Assembly (NCBI RefSeq): GCF_016755875.1
Contig: NZ_BNED01000005.1
Span: forward strand, 1,612,001-1,676,000
Direction: 5' to 3'
Source: Streptomyces spororaveus
Lineage (GTDB): Bacteria; Actinomycetota; Actinomycetes; Streptomycetales; Streptomycetaceae
Length of the DNA stretch: 64,000 bases
The notes below the pieces were generated by a model. That model did not search any database. It was given only the letters and a program-made list of their open reading frames with translations, and was not told the origin of the DNA. The position numbers and the translations under genes were made by a program. Positions 45,593 to 54,110 of this stretch are shown here, one piece after another. The stretch's first letter is position 1. Each line of letters opens with the position of its first letter.

Positions 45593-46108
45593 ATGCAGCC
45601 CCGCACCGCCGTTCCCGCCGATGTTCCCGAGCTCATACGTCTGCGCGCCGTGGCGCTCGACGCACTCGGGGTCGACCCCGGGCCCGCCGACGCCGCCTGG
45701 CGGCAGGTCGCCCACGCCTGGTTCCTCGAACGCGTCGGCGAACGCCCCGACGTGCGGTGCCTGGTCGTCGGCGGAGCCCCCGGCGAACCGCTGCTCGCCA
45801 CCGGCATGGCCTGGGTCACCCACCACCTGCCCAGCCCGCGGTGGACGGACGGCCGGCGCGGCTACCTCGACGGGATCGTCACCGACGCGCCCGCCCGCGG
45901 CCGGGGCCACGGCCGCCGGATCGTCGACGCGCTGGTCGGCTGGCTCGACGGCATCGGCATCCACTACGTCCAGCTGCACGCCAGCCCCGACGGCGAACCC
46001 GTCTACCGTGCCGCGGGCTTCACCGCCGGGCGCTACCCGGGCATGGACCTCTTCACCACCCCCGCACCGCCGACGGCCCCGGTGGCCCCGCCCGCTCCCG
46101 CGAGCTGA
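45593..46108 (+). CDS. GNAT family N-acetyltransferase
   Basis: A 171-aa acetyltransferase. VPELIRLRAVALDALG at the N-terminus, then GYLDGIVTDAPARGRGHGRRIVDALVGWL (the acetyl-CoA loop, RGRGHG, about 103-108) and PVYRAAGFTAGRYPGMDL. ATG follows GGAG by six bases. It ends on TGA directly abutting the stop of the convergent propeller gene. Substrate not predictable. Confidence 0.9.
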   Translation: MQPRTAVPADVPELIRLRAVALDALGVDPGPADAAWRQVAHAWFLERVGERPDVRCLVVGGAPGEPLLATGMAWVTHHLPSPRWTDGRRGYLDGIVTDAPARGRGHGRRIVDALVGWLDGIGIHYVQLHASPDGEPVYRAAGFTAGRYPGMDLFTTPAPPTAPVAPPAPAS

Positions 46109-47218
46109 TCAGCGCCGCCGTTCCAGGCGCGCCACCCGGCCCTTCTCCCCCGCCGCCCAGCAGCCCGTGTCGGCCGCGCAGTCGACCGTGTCGAAGGATC
46201 CCGTCTCCAGGGACCGCCAGCCGCGGCCGCCGTCCGTGGTCACATCGGTGCCGGTGGGCCCCACCGCGAGGGCCGTCCCCCCGCTGTACGGGAACCAGGC
46301 CGCGCCCGAGCGGTAGGCCTGCGGCGGTGTCACGGCCTGGCGCCAGCTGCGTCCCCCGTCGGCGGACACGGCCGCGGCCCGCGGGGAGGCCTCCCCGGTG
46401 CGGTAGTCACCGCCGACCGCGAGTCCCCTCGTACAGTCGCGGAAGGCGAGGGCGAAGACCCCGCGCGCCGGATCGCCCGCCGGGACGGTGGATTCGGCGA
46501 CCCGCCAGGTCAGACCGCGGTCCGCGGAGTGCAGTACCCGGGCCTGCGCCCCGCCGCCGGTGGCCAGCCAGACGTCGCGTGGTCCGGAGCTCACCAGGCA
46601 CTGGCCGCTCGCGGCGAAGGCCGCCTCGCCCGGCAGCGCCCCGGGCATGCCCTCGCCCGGCAGGACCCGCCAGTTCCGTCCGCCGTCGTCGGTGGCCAGG
46701 ATGCGGAACTTCCCGTCCACCGGATCGCTCATCGCCAGGCCGTGCCGGGCGTCGAAGAAGGTGAGGCAGTCGTAGAAGGCGCGCGGGTCGGGGTTGCGGA
46801 AGGTCTCGGTCCAGGTGGCTCCGCCGTCCTCGGTGCGCAGCACCCTGGAGGCCTCGCCCTCCCCGATGGACAGGGCCACCGCGCGCCGCGCGTCGAAGGC
46901 CTCGATGTCACGGAACTCCAGGCCCTCGGCGACCGCGCCGGGCGGCGAAACGTCACGCCAGCTGCGGCCGCCGTCCACGGTGCGCAGCACGGTCCCCTTG
47001 GAGCCGGCCACCCAGGCCGTGCTCCGGCCGACCGCCGCGAGCCCCCGGAAGCGCACGTCCTTCCCGGTGTCCTTCAGCGCCCAGCCCGCGCCGCGCACGT
47101 CCTGTGCCACCGGGGCCGGGTCGGGGGCCGGGGCCGCCTCGGCCCGGGCGGGGGCGGCCAGTACCCCTACGACCAGGGCTGCCGCGCACAGGCCGGTTCC
47201 GAGTTCCAGAAGTCTCAT
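46109..47218 (-). CDS. Secreted beta-propeller with Asp-box (BNR) repeats
   Basis: A 369-aa protein with a signal peptide (residues 1-26, ending PARAEA) and at least six Asp-box blades: TVDGGRSW, TEDGGATW, TDDGGRNW, SADRGLTW, SADGGRSW and TTDGGRGW. The fold resembles Ycf48/photosystem-assembly-like and sialidase-type propellers, but no sialidase catalytic residues are evident. Three Cys pairs may form disulfides. Annotated relatives are often called oxidoreductases, without evidence. It converges on the GNAT gene with no intergenic base. Confidence 0.85.
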   Translation of the reverse strand: MRLLELGTGLCAAALVVGVLAAPARAEAAPAPDPAPVAQDVRGAGWALKDTGKDVRFRGLAAVGRSTAWVAGSKGTVLRTVDGGRSWRDVSPPGAVAEGLEFRDIEAFDARRAVALSIGEGEASRVLRTEDGGATWTETFRNPDPRAFYDCLTFFDARHGLAMSDPVDGKFRILATDDGGRNWRVLPGEGMPGALPGEAAFAASGQCLVSSGPRDVWLATGGGAQARVLHSADRGLTWRVAESTVPAGDPARGVFALAFRDCTRGLAVGGDYRTGEASPRAAAVSADGGRSWRQAVTPPQAYRSGAAWFPYSGGTALAVGPTGTDVTTDGGRGWRSLETGSFDTVDCAADTGCWAAGEKGRVARLERRR

Positions 47219-47306
47219 GGCGCCGGAAGCTAACGCACCCCGGATGCGCCGTCCAGAGCGCCTTCCGGCCCCGGCCGCCGGACCGGCCACCGCCCTCGCC
47301 CGCCGG

Positions 47307-47690
47307 TCACAGGCTCGGGTCGCGGTGGGTCACCCCGCCGTCGACGACGGTGAGGAGCACGGGCAGGTCCGGCAGTCCGGTGGCGTCGACGGTGAGCGGA
47401 TCGTCGGCGAGGACCGTCAGGTCCGCGCGGTGGCCGAGGGCGATCCGGCCCGCCAGGTGCTCCTCGCCCGCCGCACGGGCGGCGTTGACGGTCATGCCCT
47501 GGAGGGCCTGCAGAGCGGTGAGTGCCTGCTCGGGGCCGTGCGGGGCCTGGGTGAGATCGCGGCTGGGGCGGCGGTGGCGGGCACCGCCCATGACGCCGAG
47601 CGGCGGGTACGGGGCGATCAGCCAGTCCGACCCGAGCACCACGGTGGCTCCGGAGTCCCACAGGTCGCGGCAGCGCCAGGCGCGCGCGGC
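47307..47690 (-). pseudogene. Amidohydrolase (YtcJ-like), C-terminal fragment
   Basis: About 125 residues of the C-terminal part of an amidohydrolase 3 family enzyme: LWDSGATVVLGSDWLIAPYPPL with the metal Asp of GSDW, then PEQALTALQALQGMTVNAARAA and HLAGRIALGHRADLTVLADDPL. The N-terminal two thirds, with the HxH metal site, are absent. Homology ends at about 47690, where a divergent permease fragment begins on the other strand. No start codon or ribosome site. It is a dead remnant. Confidence 0.85.
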
Positions 47691-47714
47691 GCGTTCGCCG
47701 CGACCGCCGTCGAC

Positions 47715-48281
47715 ATGGGCGACCCCCAGACGGCGCTGCGCGAGATCCTGCCCGGGTGGTTCTACCCCGTCTTCCTGCTCGCCCTGATCCTCGGCACCGT
47801 CTCCGTCAACGCCCTGACCGCCTACAGCGCCGGACTCGCCCTGCAGGCCGTCGGGATCCGCATCCGACGCTCCGTCAGCGTCCTGTTCGACGGGGCCGTC
47901 GCGGTCGCCCTGACTTACGGCCTGCTGGTCTCCAACCTCCTGGACACCGTCAGCAACTCCCTCCAGCTGATCGTCGTCCTGATCGGCCCCGTCATGGCGG
48001 TCTACGCCACCGACATCCTGCTGCGCCGGTTCCGCTACGACGGCCGGGCGCTCTCGGACGAGAGCGACACCAGCCCCTTCTGGTACACCGGCGGCGTCAA
48101 CCTCGCGGGCGGCCTCGCGCTGGTGGCCGGGGTGGGCGCGGCCGCCCTGTGCGTCGACACGCTCTACACCGGGCCGATCGCCTCGGCCATCGGCGGCGTC
48201 GATCTCTCCCTGCCCGTCGGCATGGCCGTCTCCGCCGCCCTCTACGCGGCCTCGATGCGGACCCTTACGCCTGTGGAGTGA
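47715..48281 (+). pseudogene. NCS1-type purine/cytosine/allantoin permease, C-terminal fragment
   Basis: About 189 codons matching the second half of an NCS1 nucleobase permease, with five membrane segments (e.g. PVFLLALILGTVSVNALTAYSAG, LQLIVVLIGPVMAVYATDILL). FWYTGGVNLAGGLALVAGV and the final ASMRTLTPVE end the protein normally. The first ~250-300 residues are missing. An in-frame ATG exists at 47715, but no ribosome site precedes it. The fragment abuts the broken amidohydrolase head to head. Confidence 0.85.
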
Positions 48282-48365
48282 TCGGTAACCAGCCCTTCTC
48301 CGGGGCGCCCCGGACGCACCCCGACGCGGGCCCGCCTTCGCGCGTATCCACCGTCCGGTCACTCT

Positions 48366-48377
48366 GTGCGATCGCAC
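48366..48377. promoter_or_regulatory. Palindrome upstream of the SsgA-like gene
   Basis: GTGCGATCGCAC, a perfect 12-bp palindrome about 135 bp upstream of the SsgA-like start. Only one base separates it from a second dyad. Candidate operator. Confidence 0.4.
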
Positions 48378-48378
48378 G

Positions 48379-48396
48379 GATTGGTTCAAGCCAATC
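48379..48396. promoter_or_regulatory. Second dyad upstream of the SsgA-like gene
   Basis: GATTGG-TTCAAG-CCAATC, a 6-bp inverted repeat with a 6-nt centre. AT-rich relative to its surroundings, as expected near a promoter. Candidate operator or transcription start region. Confidence 0.4.
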
Positions 48397-48510
48397 GGTG
48401 ACACAGCTCACGCAACGGCCCATGCACGGATTTGCCGATTCCGGCGTCTATCGGGTTGCCGGGCCCCACCCCACGGGTCCGGCAGCAGATCCGCCGCAAG
48501 GGAGTGAGCC

Positions 48511-48927
48511 TTGATCACTGTCATCGAGCAGGCCGCACAGGCCCGTCTGGTCGCCACCGCGCCGAAGGTCGAGACCGTGCCCGTCACCCTCTGCTACGAC
48601 CGCGCGGATCCGTTCGCCGTGCGCATGGCCTTCCCCGCGCCGGCCACGCTGGAGGGCGTCGAGGTCTCGTGGACCTTCTCGCGCGAGCTGCTGGAGTCCG
48701 GGCTGGACCGCCCGTCGGGCTGTGGCGACGTACGCGTACGCCCGTACGACGGCGACCGGACCACCATCGAGTTCCACGCGACGGAGGGCGTCGCGATCGT
48801 GCTGATGCTGACGGCCGAACTGCACCGTTTCCTGGAACGGGCGGCGACCGTGGTGCCGCCCGGCCTCGAACACCTCTACCTGGACATGGACCACAGCCTG
48901 GCCGAGCTGATGCGCGGCACCTGCTGA
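48511..48927 (+). CDS. SsgA-like sporulation / cell division regulator
   Basis: A 138-aa SsgA-like protein (SALP). TLCYDRADPFAVRMAFPAP, VSWTFSRELLESGLDRPSGCGDVRVRP and PPGLEHLYLDMDHSLAELM are the family signatures. SALPs recruit septation and spore-wall machinery in sporulating actinomycetes, which supports the host assignment. TTG start with AAGGGAG seven bases upstream; the GTG six bases before is in another frame. Which SALP paralogue it is cannot be decided. Confidence 0.92.
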   Translation: MITVIEQAAQARLVATAPKVETVPVTLCYDRADPFAVRMAFPAPATLEGVEVSWTFSRELLESGLDRPSGCGDVRVRPYDGDRTTIEFHATEGVAIVLMLTAELHRFLERAATVVPPGLEHLYLDMDHSLAELMRGTC

Positions 48928-48940
48928 GGTAATTCGTTTG

Positions 48941-48960
48941 CGGGCGGCTGCGGCCGCCCG
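48941..48960 (+). terminator. Terminator hairpin after the SsgA-like gene
   Basis: CGGGCGGC and its complement around a TGCG loop, 14 bp past the stop, followed by TAGCTT. Confidence 0.65.
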
Positions 48961-49105
48961 TAGCTTCGAAGACGGCCCATCCCCGTCGAAACGGAGCAGG
49001 ACATTGCTCGTCTGAGGTTCGAGACACCGACCACCCCGCCCTGCGGCTGAACCGTCGGCTGTCTCCCCGCGTTGCACGCACCACTCACGCAACCTGGAGG
49101 CCTCC

Positions 49106-50749
49106 ATGAGTAACGCCCCTGTTTTCATCACCTGCTCCGCCCTGTCCTTCGACTGGCCCGACGGCTCGCCCGTGTTCGACGGGTTCCAGCTCACCGTGGG
49201 TCCCGGCCGCACCGGCCTGATCGGTCTCAACGGCAGTGGGAAGTCCACCCTGCTGAAGCTGATCGCCGGCGAACTGACCCCGACCGGGGGCCAGTCCTCC
49301 GTCGCCGGCTCGGTCGGCTACCTCCCGCAGAACGTCACCCTCGACACCGCGCTGCGCGTGGACGAGGCGCTCGGCATCCACACCACGCGCGCCGCGCTCC
49401 ACGCCATCGAGGCGGGCGAGGCCACCGAGGCGAACTTCACCGCCGTCGGCGACGACTGGGACGTGGAGGAGCGGGCCCTGGCCACACTCGACCAGCTCGG
49501 TCTCGCCCGGATCGGCCTGGACCGCACCGTCGGCGAGCTCTCGGGCGGCGAGTCCGTACTGCTGCGGCTGGCCGCCCTGCTGCTCGCCCGCCCCGACGTC
49601 CTGCTGCTGGACGAACCCACCAACAACCTGGACCTGCGGGCCCGCGCCCGCCTGTACGCGGCGGTCGAGTCCTGGTCCGGGGTGATGCTCCTGGTCAGCC
49701 ACGACCGGGAACTGCTGGAGCGGGTCGACCAGATCGCCGATCTGCGCGACGGCGAAGTCCGCTGGTACGGAGGCAACTTCACGGACTACGAGGACATGCT
49801 CGCCGCCGAGCAGGAGTCGGCCGAGCGGATGGTCCGGGTGGCGGAGGCCGACGTACAGCGACAGAAGCGCGAATTGGCCGACGCCCAGGTCAAACTGGCC
49901 CGGCGCAAGCGGTACGGGCAGAAGATGCACGACAACAAGCGCGAGCCGAAGATCGTGATGGGCGCACGCAAGCGCGCGGCCCAGGAATCGGCGGGCAAGC
50001 ACCGGATCATGCACACCGAGAAGCTGGCGCAGGCGAAGGAACGCCTGGACCAGGCGGTGGAGGCGGTGCGCGACGACGACGAGATCCGGATCCAGCTGCC
50101 CGCCACCCAGGTCCCGCCGGGGCGGCAGGTCCTGACCCTGAGCGATCTGCGCCTGGCCCACGGGGCCGCCGTACCGGGCGAGTGGGAACTGCGGGGGCCG
50201 GAGCGGATCGCCCTGGTGGGCCGCAACGGCTCGGGCAAGACCACGCTGCTGCGCACGGTCGCGGGGCAGCTCCCGCCGGTGTCCGGGGAGGTGGTGGCGC
50301 ATGTGATGACCCGGTTCCTGCCGCAGCGGCTCGACGTGCTGGACGAGAGCCGCTCGGTCGTGGAGAACGTGGCGCGGTTCGCCCCGCAGGCCACCAACAA
50401 CCTGATCCGGGCCCGGCTCGCGCACTTCCTCTTCCGCGGCGCCCGGGCCGACCGCCCGGCCGGCACGCTGTCGGGCGGCGAGCGCTTCCGGGCGGCGCTG
50501 GCGGCCCTGCTGCTGGCGGAGCCGGCTCCGCAGCTGCTCATGCTGGACGAGCCGACGAACAACCTGGACCTGTCGAGCGTGCGGCAGCTGACCGACGCGC
50601 TGGAGTCGTACGAGGGCGCACTCGTGGTGGCGAGCCACGACGTGCCGTTCCTGGAGTCGATCGGCATCACGCGATGGCTCCTGCTGGACGGCGAGCTGCG
50701 GCCGACCACGGCCGAGGAGGTCCGGGAGACCCTGTGGTCGGCTGAGTGA
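49106..50749 (+). CDS. ABC-F family ATPase (second copy)
   Basis: A 547-aa soluble twin-ABC protein. Domain 1 has GLNGSGKST, LSGGESVLLR and LLLDEPTNNLD. Domain 2 has GRNGSGKTT, LSGGERFRAAL and LMLDEPTNNLD. The linker (about 225-335) is Lys/Arg-rich (RRKRYGQKMHDNKREPK). Its length and the linker resemble the antibiotic-protection branch (TlrC/LmrC-like lengths), but no resistance phenotype can be read from sequence. GGAGG precedes the ATG. The 178-bp leader contains no obvious attenuator peptide. It is a second, divergent ABC-F gene in this window. Confidence 0.9.
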   Translation: MSNAPVFITCSALSFDWPDGSPVFDGFQLTVGPGRTGLIGLNGSGKSTLLKLIAGELTPTGGQSSVAGSVGYLPQNVTLDTALRVDEALGIHTTRAALHAIEAGEATEANFTAVGDDWDVEERALATLDQLGLARIGLDRTVGELSGGESVLLRLAALLLARPDVLLLDEPTNNLDLRARARLYAAVESWSGVMLLVSHDRELLERVDQIADLRDGEVRWYGGNFTDYEDMLAAEQESAERMVRVAEADVQRQKRELADAQVKLARRKRYGQKMHDNKREPKIVMGARKRAAQESAGKHRIMHTEKLAQAKERLDQAVEAVRDDDEIRIQLPATQVPPGRQVLTLSDLRLAHGAAVPGEWELRGPERIALVGRNGSGKTTLLRTVAGQLPPVSGEVVAHVMTRFLPQRLDVLDESRSVVENVARFAPQATNNLIRARLAHFLFRGARADRPAGTLSGGERFRAALAALLLAEPAPQLLMLDEPTNNLDLSSVRQLTDALESYEGALVVASHDVPFLESIGITRWLLLDGELRPTTAEEVRETLWSAE

Positions 50750-50962
50750 CCTCGCGCCTCGCGTCCCGCGCACGCTCGCGCGCGCCGCGTCCGGTGAAAG
50801 CGGAACCGATTTTTTTCGTCAAAACGGGGCGCGGCAAACCACCTGTCGGCGTGATTTCGGGCCACTGGAACCCGGTCAGGCCGGTCATAAACTGCATAGA
50901 TAACCGGACGTAACCAGACATACACCTACCGGGGGCTTGGCTGGCCTTGATGTCACGCTTAA

Positions 50963-50993
50963 CCTACGACTCCGTAGGCTACGGAACCGTAGG
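50963..50993. promoter_or_regulatory. Tandem operator upstream of the desaturase gene
   Basis: Two adjoining perfect dyads: CCTACG-ACTC-CGTAGG (50963-50978) and CTACGG-AA-CCGTAG (50979-50992). A TAGGCT, a good Streptomyces -10, lies within (50975-50980). The second dyad is a TetR-type operator shape seen near lipid genes. The site lies 28 bp before the desaturase start, so repression is likely. Confidence 0.6.
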
Positions 50994-51020
50994 TAGTTCG
51001 CTTTACACCCAGGAGTACCC

Positions 51021-51992
51021 GTGACGATCACCTCTCCCCACCTCGGCAGCTCGGAGGCGTGGACGGACGCCAAGCTGCTGTTCGCGCTGGAAGAGGTGGT
51101 CGAGAAGGAGCTCAACCGCCACCTGAAGGTCACCAAGGACTGGATGCCCCACGAGTACGTCCCGTGGAGCGAGGGCCGGAACTTCCCGGGCTTCTTCGAG
51201 GACGGCGAGGCCTGGGACCCCCAGCAGTCCAAGGTGACCGACATCGGCAAGATCGCGCTGGTCGTGAACCTGCTGACCGAGGACAACCTCCCCAGCTACC
51301 ACCACGAGATCGCGTCGCTCTTCGGCCGCAACGGCGCCTGGGGCACGTGGGTCCACCGCTGGACCGCCGAGGAGGGCCGCCACGGCATCGTGATGCGCGA
51401 CTACCTGCTGGCCTCGCGCGCCGTGGACCCGGACAAGCTGGAAGCGTTCCGCATGCAGCACATGTCGGAGGGGTTCGAGTCCGACAACCGCCACTCCATG
51501 CTGCACTCGGTGGCGTACGTGGCCTTCCAGGAGCTCGCGACCCGCATCTCGCACCGCAACACCGGCCACCAGTCCGGTGACCCGGTCTGCGACCGGATGC
51601 TGGCCCGCATCGCGCAGGACGAGAACCTGCACATGGTCTTCTACCGCAACCTGCTGGGCGCGGCCTTCGAGCTCGCCCCGGACCTCACCATGCAGGCCGT
51701 GCGCGACGTCGTCGTCAACTTCCGGATGCCCGGACACGGCATGCCCGGCTTCGAGCGGATGGCCGCCCAGATGGCCATCGGCGGGGTCTACAACCTGCGG
51801 ATCCACCACGACGACGTGCTCAGCCCCGTGATCCGCTTCCTCAAGATCATGGACATCGACGGCCTCGGCCCCGAGGGCCAGAAGGCCCAGGAGGAGCTCG
51901 GACTGTTCATGAACGGCCTGGACTCCGAGGCCCGGAAGTTCGACGAGAAGCTGGCCGCCCGCGCGGCCCGCCTCGCCGCCCGCAAGGGCTGA
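51021..51992 (+). CDS. Acyl-ACP desaturase (soluble diiron, stearoyl type)
   Basis: A 323-aa soluble diiron enzyme that introduces a double bond into acyl-ACP. The two EXXH iron ligand pairs are visible: WTAEEGRHGIVM (about 115-126) and AQDENLHMVFYRN (about 200-212). DNLPSYHHEI and RNTGHQ match actinobacterial DesA-type proteins. GTG start with AGGAG five bases upstream. A hairpin ends the transcript, and the upstream double operator suggests control by a fatty-acid-sensing TetR repressor encoded elsewhere. Confidence 0.93.
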   Translation: MTITSPHLGSSEAWTDAKLLFALEEVVEKELNRHLKVTKDWMPHEYVPWSEGRNFPGFFEDGEAWDPQQSKVTDIGKIALVVNLLTEDNLPSYHHEIASLFGRNGAWGTWVHRWTAEEGRHGIVMRDYLLASRAVDPDKLEAFRMQHMSEGFESDNRHSMLHSVAYVAFQELATRISHRNTGHQSGDPVCDRMLARIAQDENLHMVFYRNLLGAAFELAPDLTMQAVRDVVVNFRMPGHGMPGFERMAAQMAIGGVYNLRIHHDDVLSPVIRFLKIMDIDGLGPEGQKAQEELGLFMNGLDSEARKFDEKLAARAARLAARKG

Positions 51993-52028
51993 CCGATTTC
52001 CGCTCGCTCGGGCGAGTGATACCGATTG

Positions 52029-52055
52029 CCCTGGCAGAGCCGTGCTCTGCCAGGG
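52029..52055 (+). terminator. Terminator hairpin after the desaturase gene
   Basis: CCCTGGCAGAGC and its exact complement around a 3-nt CGT loop, followed by TTTCG. 37 bp past the stop. Confidence 0.85.
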
Positions 52056-52064
52056 TTTCGCGTC

Positions 52065-52367
52065 ATGACCTCGCTCCAGGTGGACATCGACCAGCTGACC
52101 CGTCTGACACGCGCCCTGGACTCCTCGCTGGTCTCCCTGCGGGAGGCCCGGCGCGCACTGGACCACGTACGGCCCGACCAGCTGGGCACCGCGGACCTCG
52201 ACGCGGCGTGTGACGGCTTCCAGGAACGCTGGGCCTACGGCACGCAGGAGCTGACCAAACGCGTCAAGGACGTCCGGGAGGGCGTGGACCGCAGCGCCGC
52301 GGAGTACGCGGAGCTGGACCAGGCCGTCCGTGCCGCCTTCCTCCGGGCGGCGGCCGCACGTGACTGA
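52065..52367 (+). CDS. Small WXG100/ESX-like helical protein
   Basis: A 100-aa protein, almost wholly helical and coiled-coil-like: heptads through LTRLTRALDSSLVSLREARRALDHV, then a break and FQERWAYGTQELTKRVKDVREGVDRSAAEYAELD. This is the size and helix-turn-helix shape of ESX partner proteins, with W in FQERWAYG in place of a standard WXG. It starts on ATG at 52065, just beyond the desaturase terminator, and is the first gene of a four-gene coupled cassette. A type VII secretion link is inferred. Confidence 0.6.
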   Translation: MTSLQVDIDQLTRLTRALDSSLVSLREARRALDHVRPDQLGTADLDAACDGFQERWAYGTQELTKRVKDVREGVDRSAAEYAELDQAVRAAFLRAAAARD

Positions 52368-53493
52368 CCACGCGATGCTGGGCTTCGACCCGGCCCCGGG
52401 AAACCCCGCCACGGTGCTGGCCCTGGCCAAGAAGCTCAGCTCCTCGGCCGCCTCGCTCGGGGAGGCCTCCCGGGTGGTGAAGGACCTGGTCTCCCACAGC
52501 TCGGCCTGGCAGGGCGAGGCCGCCACCGCCTTCCGCGCCTCCCTCTCGCAGGACCTCCCCCGCTACCTCGGCGCGGCCCACACCTCCCTCGGCGAGGCCG
52601 CCCGCCGGCTCACGGGGTGGCACGACACCCTGGTCTCCCACCGCGCGCTGGCCGCCCGGTACGAGGCCCAGGCCGCGGCGGCGAAGACGGAGCAGGCCCT
52701 CTCCGACGCCCGCCGCCTGGCCCACGAGCTCGCCACGGAGCACGGCGCGGCCGCCCGCCGGGTGGCACAGACCCTGAACGCGGCGACGGACCGCCTGGCC
52801 CCGAAGGAACCGGGCCTGCTGGCCTCGATCTGGAACAAGATCGTCGACGACCCGGCGGACGCGATGTCGAACGCGTCGGCGATTTTGGGCGCGATCGGGG
52901 CGGGCGTGGCCCTGGTCTTCCCGCCGGCAGGCCTGGCGATCATGCTCGTCGGCAGCGGCCTGTCCCTGGCCGCGCTGGCGATGCACACCTCGGACCCGAA
53001 ATTCCGCAAGTCCCTGACGGACGGCTTCACGAAGGGCCAGTTCGACGCGGACTTCTGGAAGAGCAGCGTGACCCTCCTCGGCGACACCGCCGGCGCGGTC
53101 CCGGGCGTGGCCGCGGTAGCCTCCGGCGCCAAGGCCGGCACGGCAGCCGCCCGAGCGGCCATGGCCGCGGCGCCGGAGGGCAGCGCGGTGGTGGGACTCG
53201 CGCCCGGGGCCAGCGCATTCCGGCAGACGGCCTGGAGCACCTCGGACGAGCTGCGTCAGCTGGACAGCCCTCTGACCGGATGGGCCATGCGATCGTCTTC
53301 TCAGAGCGCGAGGGATCGAGTGGGTGTGGCGGTCGCGGCAACGGGCGCAGTGACCGCTGCAGGAGACTACGCATCGGACAGCGAGACGCTTGATCAGGGC
53401 TCGACCGCGGTGGACGGCACCAGGGGTGTCCTGGACGACGCTCCCTCGGCCATCAGGAAATCGGGCCATGTCATGTCGGTGTTGCGGCCATGA
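52360..53493 (+). CDS. Putative T7SS-associated / LXG-like protein
   Basis: A 377-aa protein. Residues ~10-160 form an ESX-like helical hairpin containing SSAWQGEAATAFR (a WXG-type W-x-G: WQG at about 49). A hydrophobic pair of helices follows (about 175-215, ILGAIGAGVALVFPPAG, IMLVGSGLSLAAL). The C-terminal ~150 residues are Ala/Ser-rich with no recognised toxin. GTG start overlaps the previous stop by 8 nt, and its stop overlaps the next ATG by 4 nt. The arrangement resembles secreted LXG/WXG effectors with downstream accessory or immunity proteins. The exact role is unproven. Confidence 0.6.
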   Translation: MTDHAMLGFDPAPGNPATVLALAKKLSSSAASLGEASRVVKDLVSHSSAWQGEAATAFRASLSQDLPRYLGAAHTSLGEAARRLTGWHDTLVSHRALAARYEAQAAAAKTEQALSDARRLAHELATEHGAAARRVAQTLNAATDRLAPKEPGLLASIWNKIVDDPADAMSNASAILGAIGAGVALVFPPAGLAIMLVGSGLSLAALAMHTSDPKFRKSLTDGFTKGQFDADFWKSSVTLLGDTAGAVPGVAAVASGAKAGTAAARAAMAAAPEGSAVVGLAPGASAFRQTAWSTSDELRQLDSPLTGWAMRSSSQSARDRVGVAVAATGAVTAAGDYASDSETLDQGSTAVDGTRGVLDDAPSAIRKSGHVMSVLRP

Positions 53494-54110
53494 CGCGACA
53501 GAGCAGCCTTCCGCCCGTCTGGTTCCGTCTGCCTCCGGGCTTCTACGACATCGGCCCCGAGGACCGGGCGACGCTGGACGCGTTCACCGAGGCCCTGGGT
53601 GGCCCCGGAGCACAGCAGCAGTTGTCCCCGCTCATGGACGGACTCGAAGGGCTGGCACAGCACGAGGTCGTGCACACCGCGTTCGGATTTCACCCCGAGG
53701 AGCCGACCGGCGTCGCCACGTCACTGTTCTCCTTGACCGTGCGGCGAATCGAACAGCCCAACCCCCGGCTCGCCGCGGCGCGTGCCGCCCTGGCCATTGC
53801 CCGCTCACCGCTGTGGACCAGCACGGACCGCAGGTTCATCGACTTGCCGTCCGCACGTCCCTGCTGTCTGGTCGCCGGGACGATTTCCCTGCCCGACGCG
53901 GACCAATGTCCCTTTCAGGCCAGGGTCGTGACCGTGCATCCGGACGGGCTCCATCTACTCGTCCTTGACCTGACCAGTGCGTCCACCCAGCACGCCGATG
54001 CCTACACGGACATCCTCGAAGCAGTAGCGCACACCCTCGGCTTCTCCGACCCCTCTGCACATCAGCCGACGGTCTCGGGGACCTCACGCATCCTGGAGGT
54101 ACTCCTGTGA
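53490..54110 (+). CDS. Conserved hypothetical protein, third gene of T7SS-like cassette
   Basis: A 206-aa soluble protein, no domain recognised. It begins RQSSLPPVWFRLPPGFYDIGPEDR and contains Leu/Ala-rich helical parts, a pair of adjacent Cys (ARPCCLVAG, about 128) and a beta-rich segment FQARVVTVHPDGLHLLVLDLTS. The length and soluble character fit an accessory or immunity protein for the preceding gene. ATGA overlap with that gene and GTGA overlap with the following one show tight coupling. Confidence 0.6.
   Translation: MTRQSSLPPVWFRLPPGFYDIGPEDRATLDAFTEALGGPGAQQQLSPLMDGLEGLAQHEVVHTAFGFHPEEPTGVATSLFSLTVRRIEQPNPRLAAARAALAIARSPLWTSTDRRFIDLPSARPCCLVAGTISLPDADQCPFQARVVTVHPDGLHLLVLDLTSASTQHADAYTDILEAVAHTLGFSDPSAHQPTVSGTSRILEVLL

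Noticed and set aside
50800..50830. T-rich run after the ABC-F gene as terminator
   Set aside because: The seven Ts lack a stable GC stem in front; competing 4-bp stems only.
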